A stretch of 64,000 bases of DNA from Agapetus fuscipes (lineage: Eukaryota; Arthropoda; Insecta; Trichoptera; Glossosomatidae). The notes below the pieces were generated by a model. That model searched no databases and was not told where the DNA came from. It saw nothing but the letters and a program-made list of their open reading frames with translations. This document shows positions 1 through 10,099 of this stretch, piece after piece. The translations under genes were made by a program, and so were the position numbers. Position 1 is the stretch's first letter, and each line of letters begins with the position of its first letter. The stretch lies in contig OX637345.1 in NCBI GenBank assembly GCA_951799405.1, forward strand, positions 14,446,001 to 14,510,000, read 5' to 3'.

Positions 1-238
1 CCACCACCACCAGAATCAAGATCTATCTCCCCACAATGATTCAAGAGACAATAAACCCGGAACTGTTCTGAGGATCAATGACTACAAAGGATCTATCCAT
101 GATTTGAGGAGTCAGGATGACCAGGAGCTGCCTCACCGGGCTTCCAATAATGAAGAACCAGGACACGCGAGTCTGAAGGGTTACAGCGCGCCGTCAACGC
201 CCCTGTCGGAGAATGGACAAAACATGCAGGAAGAAAAG
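1..238 (+). CDS. rn: Rotund/Squeeze-family zinc-finger gene, internal coding exon (5' partial)
   Basis: Only the frame starting at base 2 is open through this stretch; it gives 79 codons and ends exactly on a codon at AAG|GTCAGT, a good phase-0 splice donor. Base 1 closes a codon begun upstream of the window. The peptide is hydrophilic and low in complexity: it opens with a His/Gln run, has many Asp, Gln and Ser, and ends ENGQNMQEEK. No domain is recognisable, as is usual for the N-terminal part of this transcription factor family. It is placed in the zinc-finger gene because the next two coding segments downstream (30885-30923 and 62384-63484) are also phase 0 and on the same strand. The link is inferred; no transcript is available. 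Whether the gene is rotund or its paralogue squeeze cannot be settled here. Confidence 0.75.
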
Positions 239-1234
239 GTCAGTCAGATGCAAATACAATACAAAACATCATAAACCCTTTGCTAAAAAAAGCAAATTAC
301 TTTTGAAAAAAGTCGATTAGAATAAAAGACGGCAATCTACGATTGGTTTCGAAAATGAAATAAATACCCTACCCTACACGGGATCACAGAATTTTTTTTT
401 CTAATTGCCTTCGGATTATCTCATTTTCGTCAAACAAATCTTAAATTGCCGCCTTTGATTCTATACGACTAAAATATTAATTTAATGGATACAACATCTT
501 TTTTTTGTGTGGGTTATAGCAAATTTGAGAAGCTCTGCTTTGTGGATATCATCTCCAGGGATGGGAGTGATTCAAATTTCGTTTTAATATTTTCGACATG
601 TTGTTGCGAATTTTGAATTATATTTACAACTGCATTTACATACTTCCGGAAAATGAATGGTTTCTTTTTATTTGTACTGTTTTGTTCATTGAAGTTATAT
701 ATGTCTGGAAAAATTAAATGCATAGGATTATCTTCGTTGGCAAAAAAAAATTGTGGTGACTTACATCAAGATACTTTTTTCAAACTTTTAAGGAATCATA
801 AGTTATGGATTTGTAATGTCACAACTCTTGTATTTTTTTTACAAATTTTTTTTCCCCTTCATGTTACCTTTGATAGTATTGCCATAAAAGACCTTTCATG
901 AAATTTTTCATCAAGTATATTAAAAAAAAAACATTTTGTCATTAGAAATCAATATTTATCTTTCAACCTTGCAAAACAAGCCTATGATTAAAAAAATCTC
1001 ACCATGAAAATGTAAAATAAAGCGTAATTAATTGATGTCGCGGATCATAACATTTTAGTTTCATCACAAATCTATAAAACTGTATCACTTATTTCATAAC
1101 TTGCCTTGTATTGCATCAAAAATATTACTAACCTAAATTTCACGTTCTATATTTGACAAATTCGGCATAAATTCGAATTTCAAATTTCAACTCGAGTTTC
1201 ACTTGTTACCTTTACACATCACTAGTTATTCCAT
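239..1234. other. AT-rich start of intron 1, no gene seen
   Basis: Long A and T runs, no open frame of note. Around 420-472 there is a copy of a short motif (TTTGATTCTATACGACT) that recurs near 14725-14745 and, altered, at 61935-61955, so part of this stretch is an old repeat. Confidence 0.4.
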
Positions 1235-1636
1235 TCTTGGTGTCACTATCACCTTGTAGTCTCACCACCATCCTCCAGGACTCTCTGTCTTGTGCTGCCT
1301 CAGTCCATGGCCCACTGACACCCAGGACTTCAGCTTCATGTGTAATGTTGTCACTTATTTACTTTCTTGGTGTCACCATCACCTTGTAGTCTCACCACCA
1401 TCCTCCAGGACTCTCTGTCTTGTGCTGCCTCAGTCCATGGTCCACTGACACCTAGGACTTCAGCTTCATGTGTAATGTTGTCACTTATTTACTTTCTTGG
1501 TGTCACCATCACCTTGTAGTCTCACCACCATCCTCCAGGACTCTCTGTCTTGTGCAGCCTCAGTACATGGTCCACTGACACCTAGGACTTCAGCGTCATG
1601 TGTAATGTTGTCACTTATTTACTTTCTTGGTGTCAC
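1235..1636 (-). repeat. 130-bp tandem repeat, three units plus partial
   Basis: The phrase TCTTGGTGTCAC recurs at 1235, 1365, 1495 and 1625, a period of exactly 130 bp, with few differences between units. On the minus strand one unit reads like the end of a LINE reverse transcriptase (WTEAAQDRESWRMVVRLQG), so the array seems to be an amplified LINE fragment. Confidence 0.85.
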
Positions 1637-1639
1637 TTT

Positions 1640-1925
1640 CACCTGAAGATACCAAAAGTTTTTGTCTTACTCACATCAGGTGGTAGTCTGTTCCACTCCA
1701 TTGGACCCGCAAACCAGAAAGCACGCTCCCTAAATTTAGTGCGTGTCTTGGAGTTACGGCTGGACTAAGTCAACCACCCTATACTCCGCAGATCTGGGAA
1801 GAAGGAAGCGTTTGGCGTCTCAAATCTATCTCAACGTGTGAAAACATGTCAGACAAGTATGAAGGAGCCGTACCATTGACAGCTTTGTAAACCATCAGAC
1901 AAACACGGTAGACCACCCTCTCCGA
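1640..1925 (-). mobile_element. CR1/L2-like LINE fragment, RT C-terminus, decayed
   Basis: The minus strand reads VCLMVYKAVNGTAPSYLSDM and then, after frameshifts, ERAFWFAGPMEWNRLPPDV. Both are standard C-terminal motifs of CR1/L2-type reverse transcriptases. Frameshifts and stops show it is dead. Confidence 0.75.
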
Positions 1926-1929
1926 AAAA

Positions 1930-2045
1930 AAGGAAGCCAATGCAGTTTTTCCATCACCTCTTCATACATTTTCTTATGTTACATTCACTTTGTAAATCCC
2001 ATTCTTTCACCTTCTGATCAAAATTGATAACTTCTAAACTAAGTC
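1930..2045 (-). mobile_element. LINE L 3' fragment
   Basis: The reverse complement contains GATCAGAAGGTGAAAGAATG and ACATAAGAAAATGTATGAAG, shared with the better copies at 16717 and 44395. It abuts the CR1-like fragment. Confidence 0.6.
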
Positions 2046-2737
2046 AGGTTGAAGCATCTAGATAAAAATCTATGCATCAAAAAAATAATCTTAAATGATC
2101 CATCAATTAGCTATATAAAAATTTCCAAAGTAATTATTCAAACTCAAAAATTGATGTTTTGAAAAAGGCATATGACTGACAAGCACGACCTGTCTTATAT
2201 CATAATAATAAATACATACATACACGTTGGTACCCATTTATTTCTATAATTTGAATTTTATTTACCAGCCATTGGTATTACATCATTGGTAGGTATATAA
2301 ATAATGATTGTCCATGGCTTTGTTTCTTTTTTAGTCTATGACCCCCCGAAGGTCGCCCGCCATTTTGCCTGATGTATTGTCGTTCGAAATTCAAATTTGA
2401 AAATAACAAATTGTTTCCACATGGTAAGCATCTAAACACCTTTTAGAAAACAGCAGTCTGTGATTAAAGCTGCAAACGCGTGTCAGCATTTGAGATTCAC
2501 ACTTAATGTACCTACTTCACTAGAACACACACCTGTAAGTTCATGCTTACTCACGTGTACGTTAAATTAAAATATGCAATATCAGACTCCCTACCAAATT
2601 ATGATGATGATGGAGCCGCCAAAAAACCTCTAAAGGGTGCCGAATGTATAATCTAAGTTGCAAAATAATAAGCTTACACGTGTAAGTTAGCGCTTCTTAC
2701 ACGTGTATGTGTAATTACATGGATATGTGTATAATAA
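2046..2737. other. AT-rich intronic DNA with a short segment of family A-like debris
   Basis: No gene or clear element. Palindromic pieces such as TTACACGTGTAAG near 2675-2690 resemble the inner part of family A and suggest very old copies at about 2455-2720. Confidence 0.3.
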
Positions 2738-2993
2738 TCTATAATCTAAGTTGCAAAGATACATTACATATTTTGAGATTTATATGAAATGCATTCCCAC
2801 AAGCAGGCACGTATAAATTTGCGCTTAAACATGCCGCATGTGGATTTACAATATAAAAACCCAATCTTAAATGAACATAAGCCCTGAAACTCTTGCCGAC
2901 CTTCCCTGAAACAGAGGTGACATTGGCAAAGTGAACTATTTTTTTACAGTATAGGTGGTCAGCCTCAACAACCTATAAGTCAAGGAAACTTAT
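2738..2993 (-). repeat. Family A element
   Basis: Reverse-oriented copy running from the AGATT-type tail (ATCTAAGTTGCAAAGATA) to the head (CCTATAAGTCAAGG). The inner landmarks, a CACATGCGGCATGTG-type hairpin and CCTGTTTCAGGGAAGG, are present. Part of it belongs to the duplicated block 2821-3683. Confidence 0.85.
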
Positions 2994-3111
2994 AAAATAA
3001 CACCAAAACTGTAAATAAAGATATCTACAAATCTGGCCGCCTTTCCCTCAATCAGGAGGATATGACATTAGCAGAAGTAACTGAAGTGGTTGGCGTGAGG
3101 CCGGTCCCATC

Positions 3112-3358
3112 TAATCTAATCTTATCTAAGCTGCAAAGATATATAACATAACATAAGGTCTTTATTGTTTTTATCAATATGTACAAAGTTTTACAATAAA
3201 AATAAATTTTAAAAATCTAAATACAATAAATACTCCCCAAAGTAAGCATAGCTAAGATATATCATTTAAGATTTATATTAAATGCATTCCCACAAGCAGA
3301 TATGTATAATTTCGCGCTAACACATGCCGCATGTGGACCTACAATATAAAATACAATC
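3112..3358 (-). repeat. Family A element, interrupted and truncated
   Basis: Tail (ATCTAATCTAATCTTATC) and body (GCATTCCCACAAGCAG, CACATGCCGCATGTGG) are split by about 100 bp of AT-rich DNA at 3140-3245 that contains TAAGGTCTTTATTGTTTTTA. Confidence 0.7.
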
Positions 3359-3359
3359 C

Positions 3360-3466
3360 CATAACCTGTAAAAATTAATAGGTCCCGAATTTCCCTGTGC
3401 GACCCCTTCGGGGATAACGCGGGCAAGAAGTCACACTATATGTGTAGATTAGTTGCGTTGCGTAAG
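3360..3466 (+). mobile_element. SINE B, 3' part
   Basis: Contains ACCTGTAAAAATTAATAGG, CGACCCCTTCGGGGATAACG and the terminal TATATGTGTAGATTAGTTG of SINE B. The tRNA-like head is missing. Confidence 0.75.
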
Positions 3467-3534
3467 TACATTTTTATCGAAGGTCAGCCTCATGACAACC
3501 AAAGGACAAAATTTCAAATTAAAATTTCCTCCAG

Positions 3535-3660
3535 ACGGGCAAACGTAACGCGCCTATGCGACTAGGGTCGTTAGTAACCAAGAAGAAAATATTTGTTGGT
3601 CGTTTCCTTAGCAACCCGGCCGTTTGACGTAAAACTCTTTAGTCTATGGAATGTGTTTGT
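3535..3660 (+). repeat. Family G element
   Basis: Shares AGCAACCCGGCCG followed by AAACTCTTTAGTCTATGG with 6915-6965, and a related core with 22550, 27590 and (reversed) 15825. Nature unknown. Confidence 0.5.
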
Positions 3661-3686
3661 TTTGTCCTTTTGTCCAATTCGTTGTA

Positions 3687-3853
3687 CAAGCCGACACATA
3701 TGTATAAGGTCGCGCTTTTACATCCTGCATATAAGCTTAAACATTCAAACCCAAAACTCAAATAAACATATGCCCTGCAGTTGTATTGGCAGGTGAACCA
3801 AATTTGTATAGCATAGGTGATCAACCTCATACTCACCTATTAACCAAGTAACT
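3687..3853 (-). repeat. Family A element, degenerate
   Basis: Order of landmarks is kept (GCGCTTTTACATCCTGCAT, AAACTCAAATAAACATATG, TGATCAACCTCATACTCACC) but with many changes and a missing middle. Confidence 0.55.
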
Positions 3854-4073
3854 TTTTGAGTTTGTTTATTTTGTGCGGTGAAATTTTTTGTATTGTTTTC
3901 CTTTCAAGCCTTTTATTTTCCTTTCAAGCCTTTTATTTTCCATTGAAAAAAGGAAAGCTTTATTTGGAGCAATCCGATAAATAAATTCGATAAATTTTAG
4001 CACTATTAACAATTTTTATTTGACTCTACACATAAAATATACTTATTTATTTTCATCTGAACAGGGCTGAAAG

Positions 4074-4200
4074 TCTCATCACCACGGTAATTCCTACCTA
4101 CCGAATATCACTAATATTGTATGAAGCCTAATCAGCTGATCGCTTGCGGCCATCTTGGATTGACAGGTCTTCATACCCCCATACAAGGTTGACATTTGAA
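4074..4200 (+). repeat. Family F MITE, partial
   Basis: GTCTCATCACCACGGTAATT and the following CTACCTACCGAATATC match one arm of the family F copy at 32085. TCAGCTGATCGCTTGCGGCC matches the inner part of the copy at 19199. Confidence 0.6.
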
Positions 4201-4361
4201 ATTAAAAAATGGTTCCAATTCTGACAATGCGCATGCGCACATGTTCATTTTAACACGGTTACCGGTTGCATAATGTAACATTATGCAACGGGTGTAGAAA
4301 TGTATGGCATTGTGATTGCGTTAGCCGTTTTGTAATTAGTAAATTACCAAATGGGAGTAGA

Positions 4362-4538
4362 AAAAATATTATTTCCAGTGAATAAACCAATTGGTTTACA
4401 CCTAATTGATTTCTTAGGTAGGTGAAATTAAAGATTACAAAACGGAAATTGCATCACGTCGTTGTTCTTACAATTTTGATGACATCAAAGGAAGAAAGGC
4501 GTAGACTGATATGAAAATGGCTTGACCTTATTATATAT
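4362..4538 (+). repeat. Dispersed repeat, copy 1 (second at 10986-11160)
   Basis: About 175 bp nearly identical to 10986-11160, including CCAATTGGTTTACACCTAAT and AAACGGAAATTGCATCACGT. It stops where the segmental duplication begins. Type unknown. Confidence 0.8.
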
Positions 4539-4699
4539 TGGCGCTTAAACATGCCGCATGTGGATTTACAATATAAAAACCCAATCTTAAATGAACATAA
4601 GCCCTGAAACTCTTGCCGACCTTCCCTGAAACAGAGGTGACATTGGCAAAGTGAACTATTTTTTTTCAGTATAGGTGGTCAGCCTCAACAACCTATAAG

Positions 4700-5832
4700 T
4701 AGGGACTGGAAAATTTCGCGATCGCGACAAAACGAATTTATTCGCGAATTTTGATGTTTTTACGCGAATAACGCGAAATTTCAGGTTTCATGCAAATATC
4801 GCGAATTTTCGTACTTTTGGTAGAAATTGTGCGAAAAAGTTCTCGTGTATCGCTTTTGCAACGCAACGATTTTGTGGGAAAGAAAAAAATTCTGCGAAAA
4901 CCCTTTGCAAGGTGCAAAGCACAGGAAAATTGGTCTCTTTCAACGTTTAAACACGCTAGAACGCTAGACGCGGGGTTCGATCCCCACCTGGGTCATTTGA
5001 CCATAAATTTGACCCTGGTTCAACAGATGTAATTGGGTAATTAAAAATGAATAATTCATTGAAATAAACAATAATGAATTAATAATTAATGATATTAATA
5101 CCTGTATCTGGCCAGGCAGAGTAGGTTGGTGCATTGCATTCCTATTGACAAATCTATTTTATTAAAAAAAATAATGATAAGCAGAACTGTCCTGGATCAT
5201 CCAAGCAGACTTGAATCGTGACATCAATGAAGGAAAATACTTCAAGGAGTGAAGCTGTTGCTGGATTAGCCAAAAGCACAACTTGAAGCTTTCATAAAAG
5301 CCAACATCCCTTGAAAAATGAGATAACCCTCATCTAGAGACTAAATGCACAAAAATTAAATATTTTAAAAGGATGCAGGGTATTCGGAGTGTCATTGAAA
5401 TATTAATACTTTTTTCAATCAATGGTTTTTTGTAAAAAAGGATTATTTAAAAAAAAAATAATATAAGAAACTAAAATTAAAAAACGTTGTTTTGTACCAC
5501 TTGAGTTTTTTTTATTGCAAAAACGTTTTCGGTGGGTACTTCCACCATCTTCGGTTGCAGATACTCGTATTGATTCAGATGTTGTTTATTCATTGTTTTT
5601 AAGGTACATATGGTTGTTTACATAATAAATTGTAAATATTAGTATTATATTTTGTTTTGCAATTATATAAACCTTTATTTTGATCTAATCAACCCTAAAA
5701 ATTACACCAAATCTCCCCGTTTATCATAAAAAATAACGCGAATTTCCCTGTTTTTGATCAAAAATAACGCGAATTTCACAAAAAAATAACGCGAATTTCC
5801 TAAAAAATAACACCACTATTTTCCAGTCCCTA
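4700..5832. mobile_element. Non-autonomous hAT-like DNA transposon, 1133 bp
   Basis: Terminal inverted repeats TAGGGACTGGAAAAT / ATTTTCCAGTCCCTA are flanked by an 8-bp direct repeat CCTATAAG (4692-4699 and 5833-5840), as expected for the hAT superfamily. The homologous block at 2821-3683 shows the site with a single CCTATAAG. Many CGCGAATTT motifs lie just inside both ends and may be transposase-binding subterminal repeats. No transposase frame is present. Confidence 0.92.
4948..5165 (+). mobile_element. SINE C inside the hAT-like element
   Basis: tRNA-like head with a B box (GGGGTTCGATCCCC), then CATTTGACC...ACCCTGGTTCAACAGATG, and the 3' end TGGTGCATTGCATTCC. It is nested, so SINE C was active after or within the life of the transposon. 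Confidence 0.8.
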
Positions 5833-6654
5833 CCTATAAGTCAAGGAAACTTATAAAATAACACCAAAACTGTAAATAAAGATATCTACAAATCTGGCCG
5901 CCTTTCCCTCAATCAGAAGGATATGACATTAGCAGAAGTAACTGAAGTGGTTGGCGTGAGGCCGGTCCCATCTAATCTAATCTTATCTAAGCTGCAAAGA
6001 TATATAACATAACATAAGGTCTTTATTGTTTTTATCAATATGTACTTACAAAGTTTTACAATAAAAATAAATTTTAAAAATCTAATTACAATAAATACTC
6101 CTCAAAGTAAGCATAGCTAAGATATATCATTTAAGATTTATATTAAATGCATTCCCACAAGCAGATATGTATAATTTCGCGCTAACACATGCCACATGTG
6201 GACCTACAATATAAAATACAATCCCATAACCTGTAAAAATTAATAGGTCCCGAATTTCCATGTGCGACCCCTTCGGGGATAACGCGGGCAAGAAGTCACA
6301 CTATATGTGTAGATTAGTTGCGTTGCGTAAGTACATTTTTATCGAAGGTCAGCCTCATGACAACCAAAGGACAAAATTTCAAATTAAAATTTCCTCCAGA
6401 CGGGCAAACGTAACGCGCCTATGCGACTAGGGTCGTTAGTAACCAAGAAGAAAATATTTGTTGGTCGTTTCCTTAGCAACCCGGCCGTTTGACGTAAAAC
6501 TCTTTAGTCTATGGAATGTGTTTGTTTTGTCCTTTTGTCCAATTCGTTTGACTATGGCTAGGGTTTTTAAAATTAAAATTTGTTTTCTGTTAGTTTTTGA
6601 TGTCCATACATATTATAATTTGTTGATTTAAAAAATGTAATTTGTTGTGGATGT

Positions 6655-6914
6655 TCCTTGACTTATAGGTTGGTATGCGGCTGAGCACCCATGCTGTAGA
6701 AAATGGTTCACTTTGCCAATGTCACTACTTTTTCAGGGAAGGTCGGCAGGAGTTGCAGGGTGTATGTTCATTTGAGATTCGGGTTTTTATATTGTAGGTC
6801 CACATGCGGCATGTTTAAGCGCGAACTTAAACATGCCTGTTATGTCAAAATGCATTTAATGTGAATCTCTAATTTAACTTATATAAATATTTTGCCACTT
6901 TAGATTAGATTAGT
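6655..6914 (+). repeat. Family A element
   Basis: Full-length copy from CCTTGACTTATAGGTTGG to a TTAGATTAGATTAG tail. A 5' extension (TTTTTGATGTCCATACATAT, AATGTAATTTGTTGTG) at 6585-6654 is shared with copies near 38792 and 46253, so the true element is longer than the common core. Confidence 0.9.
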
Positions 6915-6965
6915 TTCCCTAGCAACCCGGCCGTGTGCCGTAAAACTCTTTAGTCTATGGAATGT
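6915..6965 (+). repeat. Family G fragment
   Basis: CCTAGCAACCCGGCCG then AAAACTCTTTAGTCTATGGA, identical in phrase to 3600-3655 and 6470-6520. Confidence 0.5.
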
Positions 6966-7402
6966 ATACAAAGTCCGTTCGTCAAACTAAAATAAAATGT
7001 AAGTACCTACTCAAAATGTATTTGATCTATTTTGTGTGTTAAACTTTTTTTTGTGACGGTACGCATTCGAAACCGGTTATGTCCCTTTTTTCGAGTCGTA
7101 AAAAAGAAGCCGGGAAATCAGATAAAATGACGCGCGGCCAGTTAAAATCATGCTAACTCTAATTTTATAGCGTTTTTAAATTAATCGCAGCCATCTTTTA
7201 AACTGTTATTGGGTGTTTGTATACGCTCCTCCAGTTGCCGTACAAATTTACATGTTAATTTTTGTTATTCATGTGGGAATTTATCGATTTTATCACTTGC
7301 CCTTATTTATGGATAATAGTTTATTTTTTTAATTATTACTTCATATACATTAAAGAAACCTTCTTTAATATACGAACAATCAAAGTTTGTATTTATATAG
7401 TT
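6966..7402. other. Intronic DNA, nothing recognised
   Basis: Mixed AT-rich sequence with no long frame, no tandem order and no match to the repeat families of this window that I can see. Confidence 0.4.
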
Positions 7403-7659
7403 TTCCTTGACTTTTATAGGTTGATATGAGGCTGACCACCCATACTGTAAAAAATGGTTTACTTTGCCAATGGCACCCCTGTTTCAGGGAATGTCGGTAA
7501 GAGTTGCAGGGCTTATGTTCATTTGAGGTTTGGATTTTATTCAGCGTTTTCGCATCACATCAGCGTTTGTAGGCGCGAACTACACGTGTTTGTTTGTGGG
7601 CATACATCTGAGAGCTTTGAATGAATATATCCTTGCAACTTAGATTATAGATTATAGAT
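7403..7659 (+). repeat. Family A element, A2 subfamily
   Basis: Head CCTTGACTTTTATAGG, then the A2-specific AACTACACGTGTTTGTTTGT, and a tail TTAGATTATAGATTATAG. Confidence 0.88.
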
Positions 7660-7694
7660 GATGAAAAAGTTGCCAAGATGTATTGTAATTAAAA

Positions 7695-7852
7695 TATAAA
7701 ATTCATATTTAATTCGCACCCACAAACAGACACGTGTAAGTTGGCACTTACAAATGCTGCATGCATACTTCCAAATTTAAATCCAAAACTCAAATGAACA
7801 TAAACCCTGCAACCGATATTTCCTGAAACATTGTCAAAGTGAACCATTTTTA
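7695..7852 (-). repeat. Family A element, 5' truncated
   Basis: CACCCACAAACAGACACGTG through AACTCAAATGAACATAAACC to TGTCAAAGTGAACCATTTTT in reverse order. The head is missing. Confidence 0.75.
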
Positions 7853-7865
7853 CCTATATTTGTTA

Positions 7866-8087
7866 GGGTTTGATGGTTCACACAGTGAAAGTCCATTGTA
7901 TTTATTTTAAAAATAACACAGTTTTAATTCAACTACAATTTTATTTTTTATTTTACCAAGAATACTGGAAAGAATGATAACACTTTAAAAATAAACTTTC
8001 ACTCAAGTTACCTATTGGCAAAAATTGAGATACATAATTATACACTGTTAACAATGCCTAATTTGCCTTAGGGAACGGAGAAAGAAA
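7866..8087. repeat. Family H fragment and AT-rich DNA
   Basis: GTTCACACAGTGAAAGTCC resembles GTATTCACACAGTGAAAATT at 18578 and 50294. The rest is AT-rich with no feature. Confidence 0.4.
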
Positions 8088-8360
8088 AAGCTCGGGTTCG
8101 AATCCCACCAAGGGTGTACAAAATTATTGCCCATTTAGGTGTTTATTTCATCCCAAAACTAAAATACCATCAAGGTTTACTCAGCCTTCACAAGAAATGA
8201 GTACCAGCCCCCTTGGGTGCACCCCGTTTAAACAGAAATGGTTGATTTAAGGCCGGCCTGCTTACCTGTAAAATTAAACATGTCCCGCTCGCCTCATGCA
8301 ACCCCTTTGGAGAGAACGCGGCGCGAAGTTACACTATACGTACAGCTTAGTCACGTTTTT
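8088..8360 (+). mobile_element. SINE B, head truncated
   Basis: Begins within the tRNA-like part at GCTCGGGTTCGAATCCCACC (B box) and runs through TTTACTCAGCCTTCACAAGA and TGTAAAATTAAACATGTCCC to CAGCTTAGTCACGTTTTT. Confidence 0.85.
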
Positions 8361-8655
8361 CATAATACAGGCCAATAATTCTACATGAATACGATAAATA
8401 CAAAAAAAAGGAACACTTAAAATGTCATTTTATGCAAAAACAGGGTAATTAATTTTAAACATTTTTAATTAAAGTTTTTATTAAAATGTCGTTTATTGAA
8501 ATGTGTTTTTGGCAGAATGCATAATCAAGTCCATGATTTAATTTTGTGTCGGTCCGATTGTTGAGATTAATTTTTCGATACTGGTTTTATTGCCATTATG
8601 GACATGACGCGTTTTGAATGGGAACCGTAACGGAATTCAAGATTCACAAAATAAA
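8361..8655. other. Intronic DNA, nothing recognised
   Basis: AT-rich stretch between two opposed SINE B copies. No frame or repeat seen. Confidence 0.35.
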
Positions 8656-8990
8656 GTAAAACGCAACGCAACTAAGTTACACATATAGTGAAACTTCTTG
8701 CCGCGTTATCCTCGAAGGGTTTCGCATGTGGCGAGTGGAACCTATTTATTTTTACAGGTAAGGGGGCCTGCCTTACCCCAACCACTTCAGTTGATGTGGG
8801 GGTTTCCCAGCTCCCGTTACGGCTGGTACTCATTTCTTGTGAAGGCTGAGTAAACCTTGCCGGTATTTTATTATGGGGTTTGAAATAAACGCCGAAAACG
8901 GGAAATCATTTCTGACGCTCTCGATGGGATTCGAACCCGAGCTGACGGGGTAGAATGCAAGCACTCTACCAACTGAGCTATCGACCGGAC
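8656..8990 (-). mobile_element. SINE B, full length
   Basis: Reverse copy with intact tRNA-like head: B box GATTCGAACCC and A-box region ACCAACTGAGCTATCGACCG. It ends in AACGCAACGCAACTAAG. The tRNA-like cloverleaf is not followed by CCA or a T run, so it is not read as a tRNA gene. Confidence 0.92.
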
Positions 8991-9062
8991 AGTGAAGAAA
9001 AAGTGAAAGAAAAAAATTAAAAAAACAAAGTTTAAATTGCCGTCTTTGGGGTTCCACACTGC

Positions 9063-9430
9063 TCATTCTTCTTTATCTTGTTCCTCATTTTGCTGAGGGT
9101 TGTGACTTGTGACCCTCGTGGAAGCAACCACTCTTCTCCAGTTCTCTCTTGACTGCACTGTCCGTATCGCTCCAACTTCCGAGGCGCCTGCTGCTGTCTT
9201 CATTTGATCGGTCCATCGTGTGGGAGATCTTCCTCTTGCTTTCAATACCCCCAAGCCACCGATCACAATCAGTCGTTCCAGGGTATCCTCATTGCCACGG
9301 ACAACGTGTCCGAAGAACTGAAAAATACGGCGTGTACATAATTATACTGACCAGAGTCAAGCCGTGCAAACGTAGCTCTCTCCGAATGAACTCGTTGGTA
9401 CTTCTAGCTGTTCAAATCGGATCGCCAAAA
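9063..9430 (-). mobile_element. LINE fragment, RT C-terminus
   Basis: The minus strand reads FGHVVRGNEDTLERLIVIGG and then GRSPTRWTDQMK, a standard ending of RTE-like or related LINE reverse transcriptases. Frame is broken, so it is a relic. Confidence 0.75.
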
Positions 9431-9444
9431 GAGATAATTTCACA

Positions 9445-9640
9445 TTAGCAATATTTGTATGTGTACTGGACCAATATGTCTTATGTATGCTAGAAATTGA
9501 TTTTGAATATGTTAAAAACAACTCTCACATCATCGTTTTTCAAGTTTTTTAGCTCAGATTGTGTAGAATGTGATTCTTAAGTAATTTCATATAAAGGTCA
9601 TCTTTCAATCAAATGGTAGATAAGCCAAAGAAGTCCTACG
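9445..9640 (+). repeat. Family I element, inner part
   Basis: TGTACTGGACCAATATGTCT and TTTTTTAGCTCAGATTGTGT match the two family I copies at 48738-49348 and 49606-49866. The terminal inverted repeats are not preserved here. Confidence 0.65.
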
Positions 9641-10099
9641 AAGGGTACGATAAGCCAAATAAATTATGTGTTTTTTTTGCCCCTACGCATTGCACGCGGC
9701 AGTCTTCCAACTCTGCTATTCTATTTCATAGTAAAAGTACGAGTCTACGGAAGTGCCTGTTATACAGGTAAATGCATATTTAGTTTATTCGTGCCTGTAT
9801 ATATATAAATCAAACACGCTTATGTCCATCTCTGCCAAGAAGAAATACCAGTTTTATAAAACTAGACAATCTGCAATCTCGAGCCTATTTTATTACGTGT
9901 ACGAATTGCGCAACATCCTTAAGATTCGCTTTTCAATTCACTTATTAATGGTACATTTTAGTCAACCTATTCACCGATCGGGTGTACCCACTTAAATCGG
10001 GAATATGTTACTTAGTTTTTGTGGTTTTAAAGGAAGTTAATGTGTTTTTCGAAACCCCTATTTCTTTTGAAATAATGGAAAGACCCAGAGTGTCCCTGT
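9641..10099. other. Intronic DNA, nothing recognised
   Basis: A 240-nt open stretch at 9753-9995 has no recognisable protein features and ordinary AT-rich composition. Confidence 0.35.

Larger units (their letters stand above)
2821..3683 (+). repeat. Segmental duplication, copy 1 (empty site)
   Basis: Nearly identical to 4541-6548 once the 1133-bp hAT-like insertion and its 8-bp target duplication are removed from that copy. Few substitutions and one small indel near 3184 were seen over about 860 bp. The block carries family A, SINE B tail and family G pieces. Confidence 0.9.
4541..6548 (+). repeat. Segmental duplication, copy 2 (carries a transposon)
   Basis: Matches 2821-3683 from GCGCTTAAACATGCCGCATG to TGTCCAATTCGTT at about 99% by eye, interrupted by the element at 4700-5832. 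The flanking DNA differs, so the event copied a defined block and did not duplicate the whole region. Confidence 0.88.

Noticed and set aside
8656..8990. tRNA gene at the SINE B head (and similar heads at 18465, 27990, 29040, 41200, 48940, 61075)
   Set aside because: Cloverleafs are imperfect, are followed by conserved SINE bodies, and recur many times with the same 3' sequence. They are tRNA-derived SINE heads.
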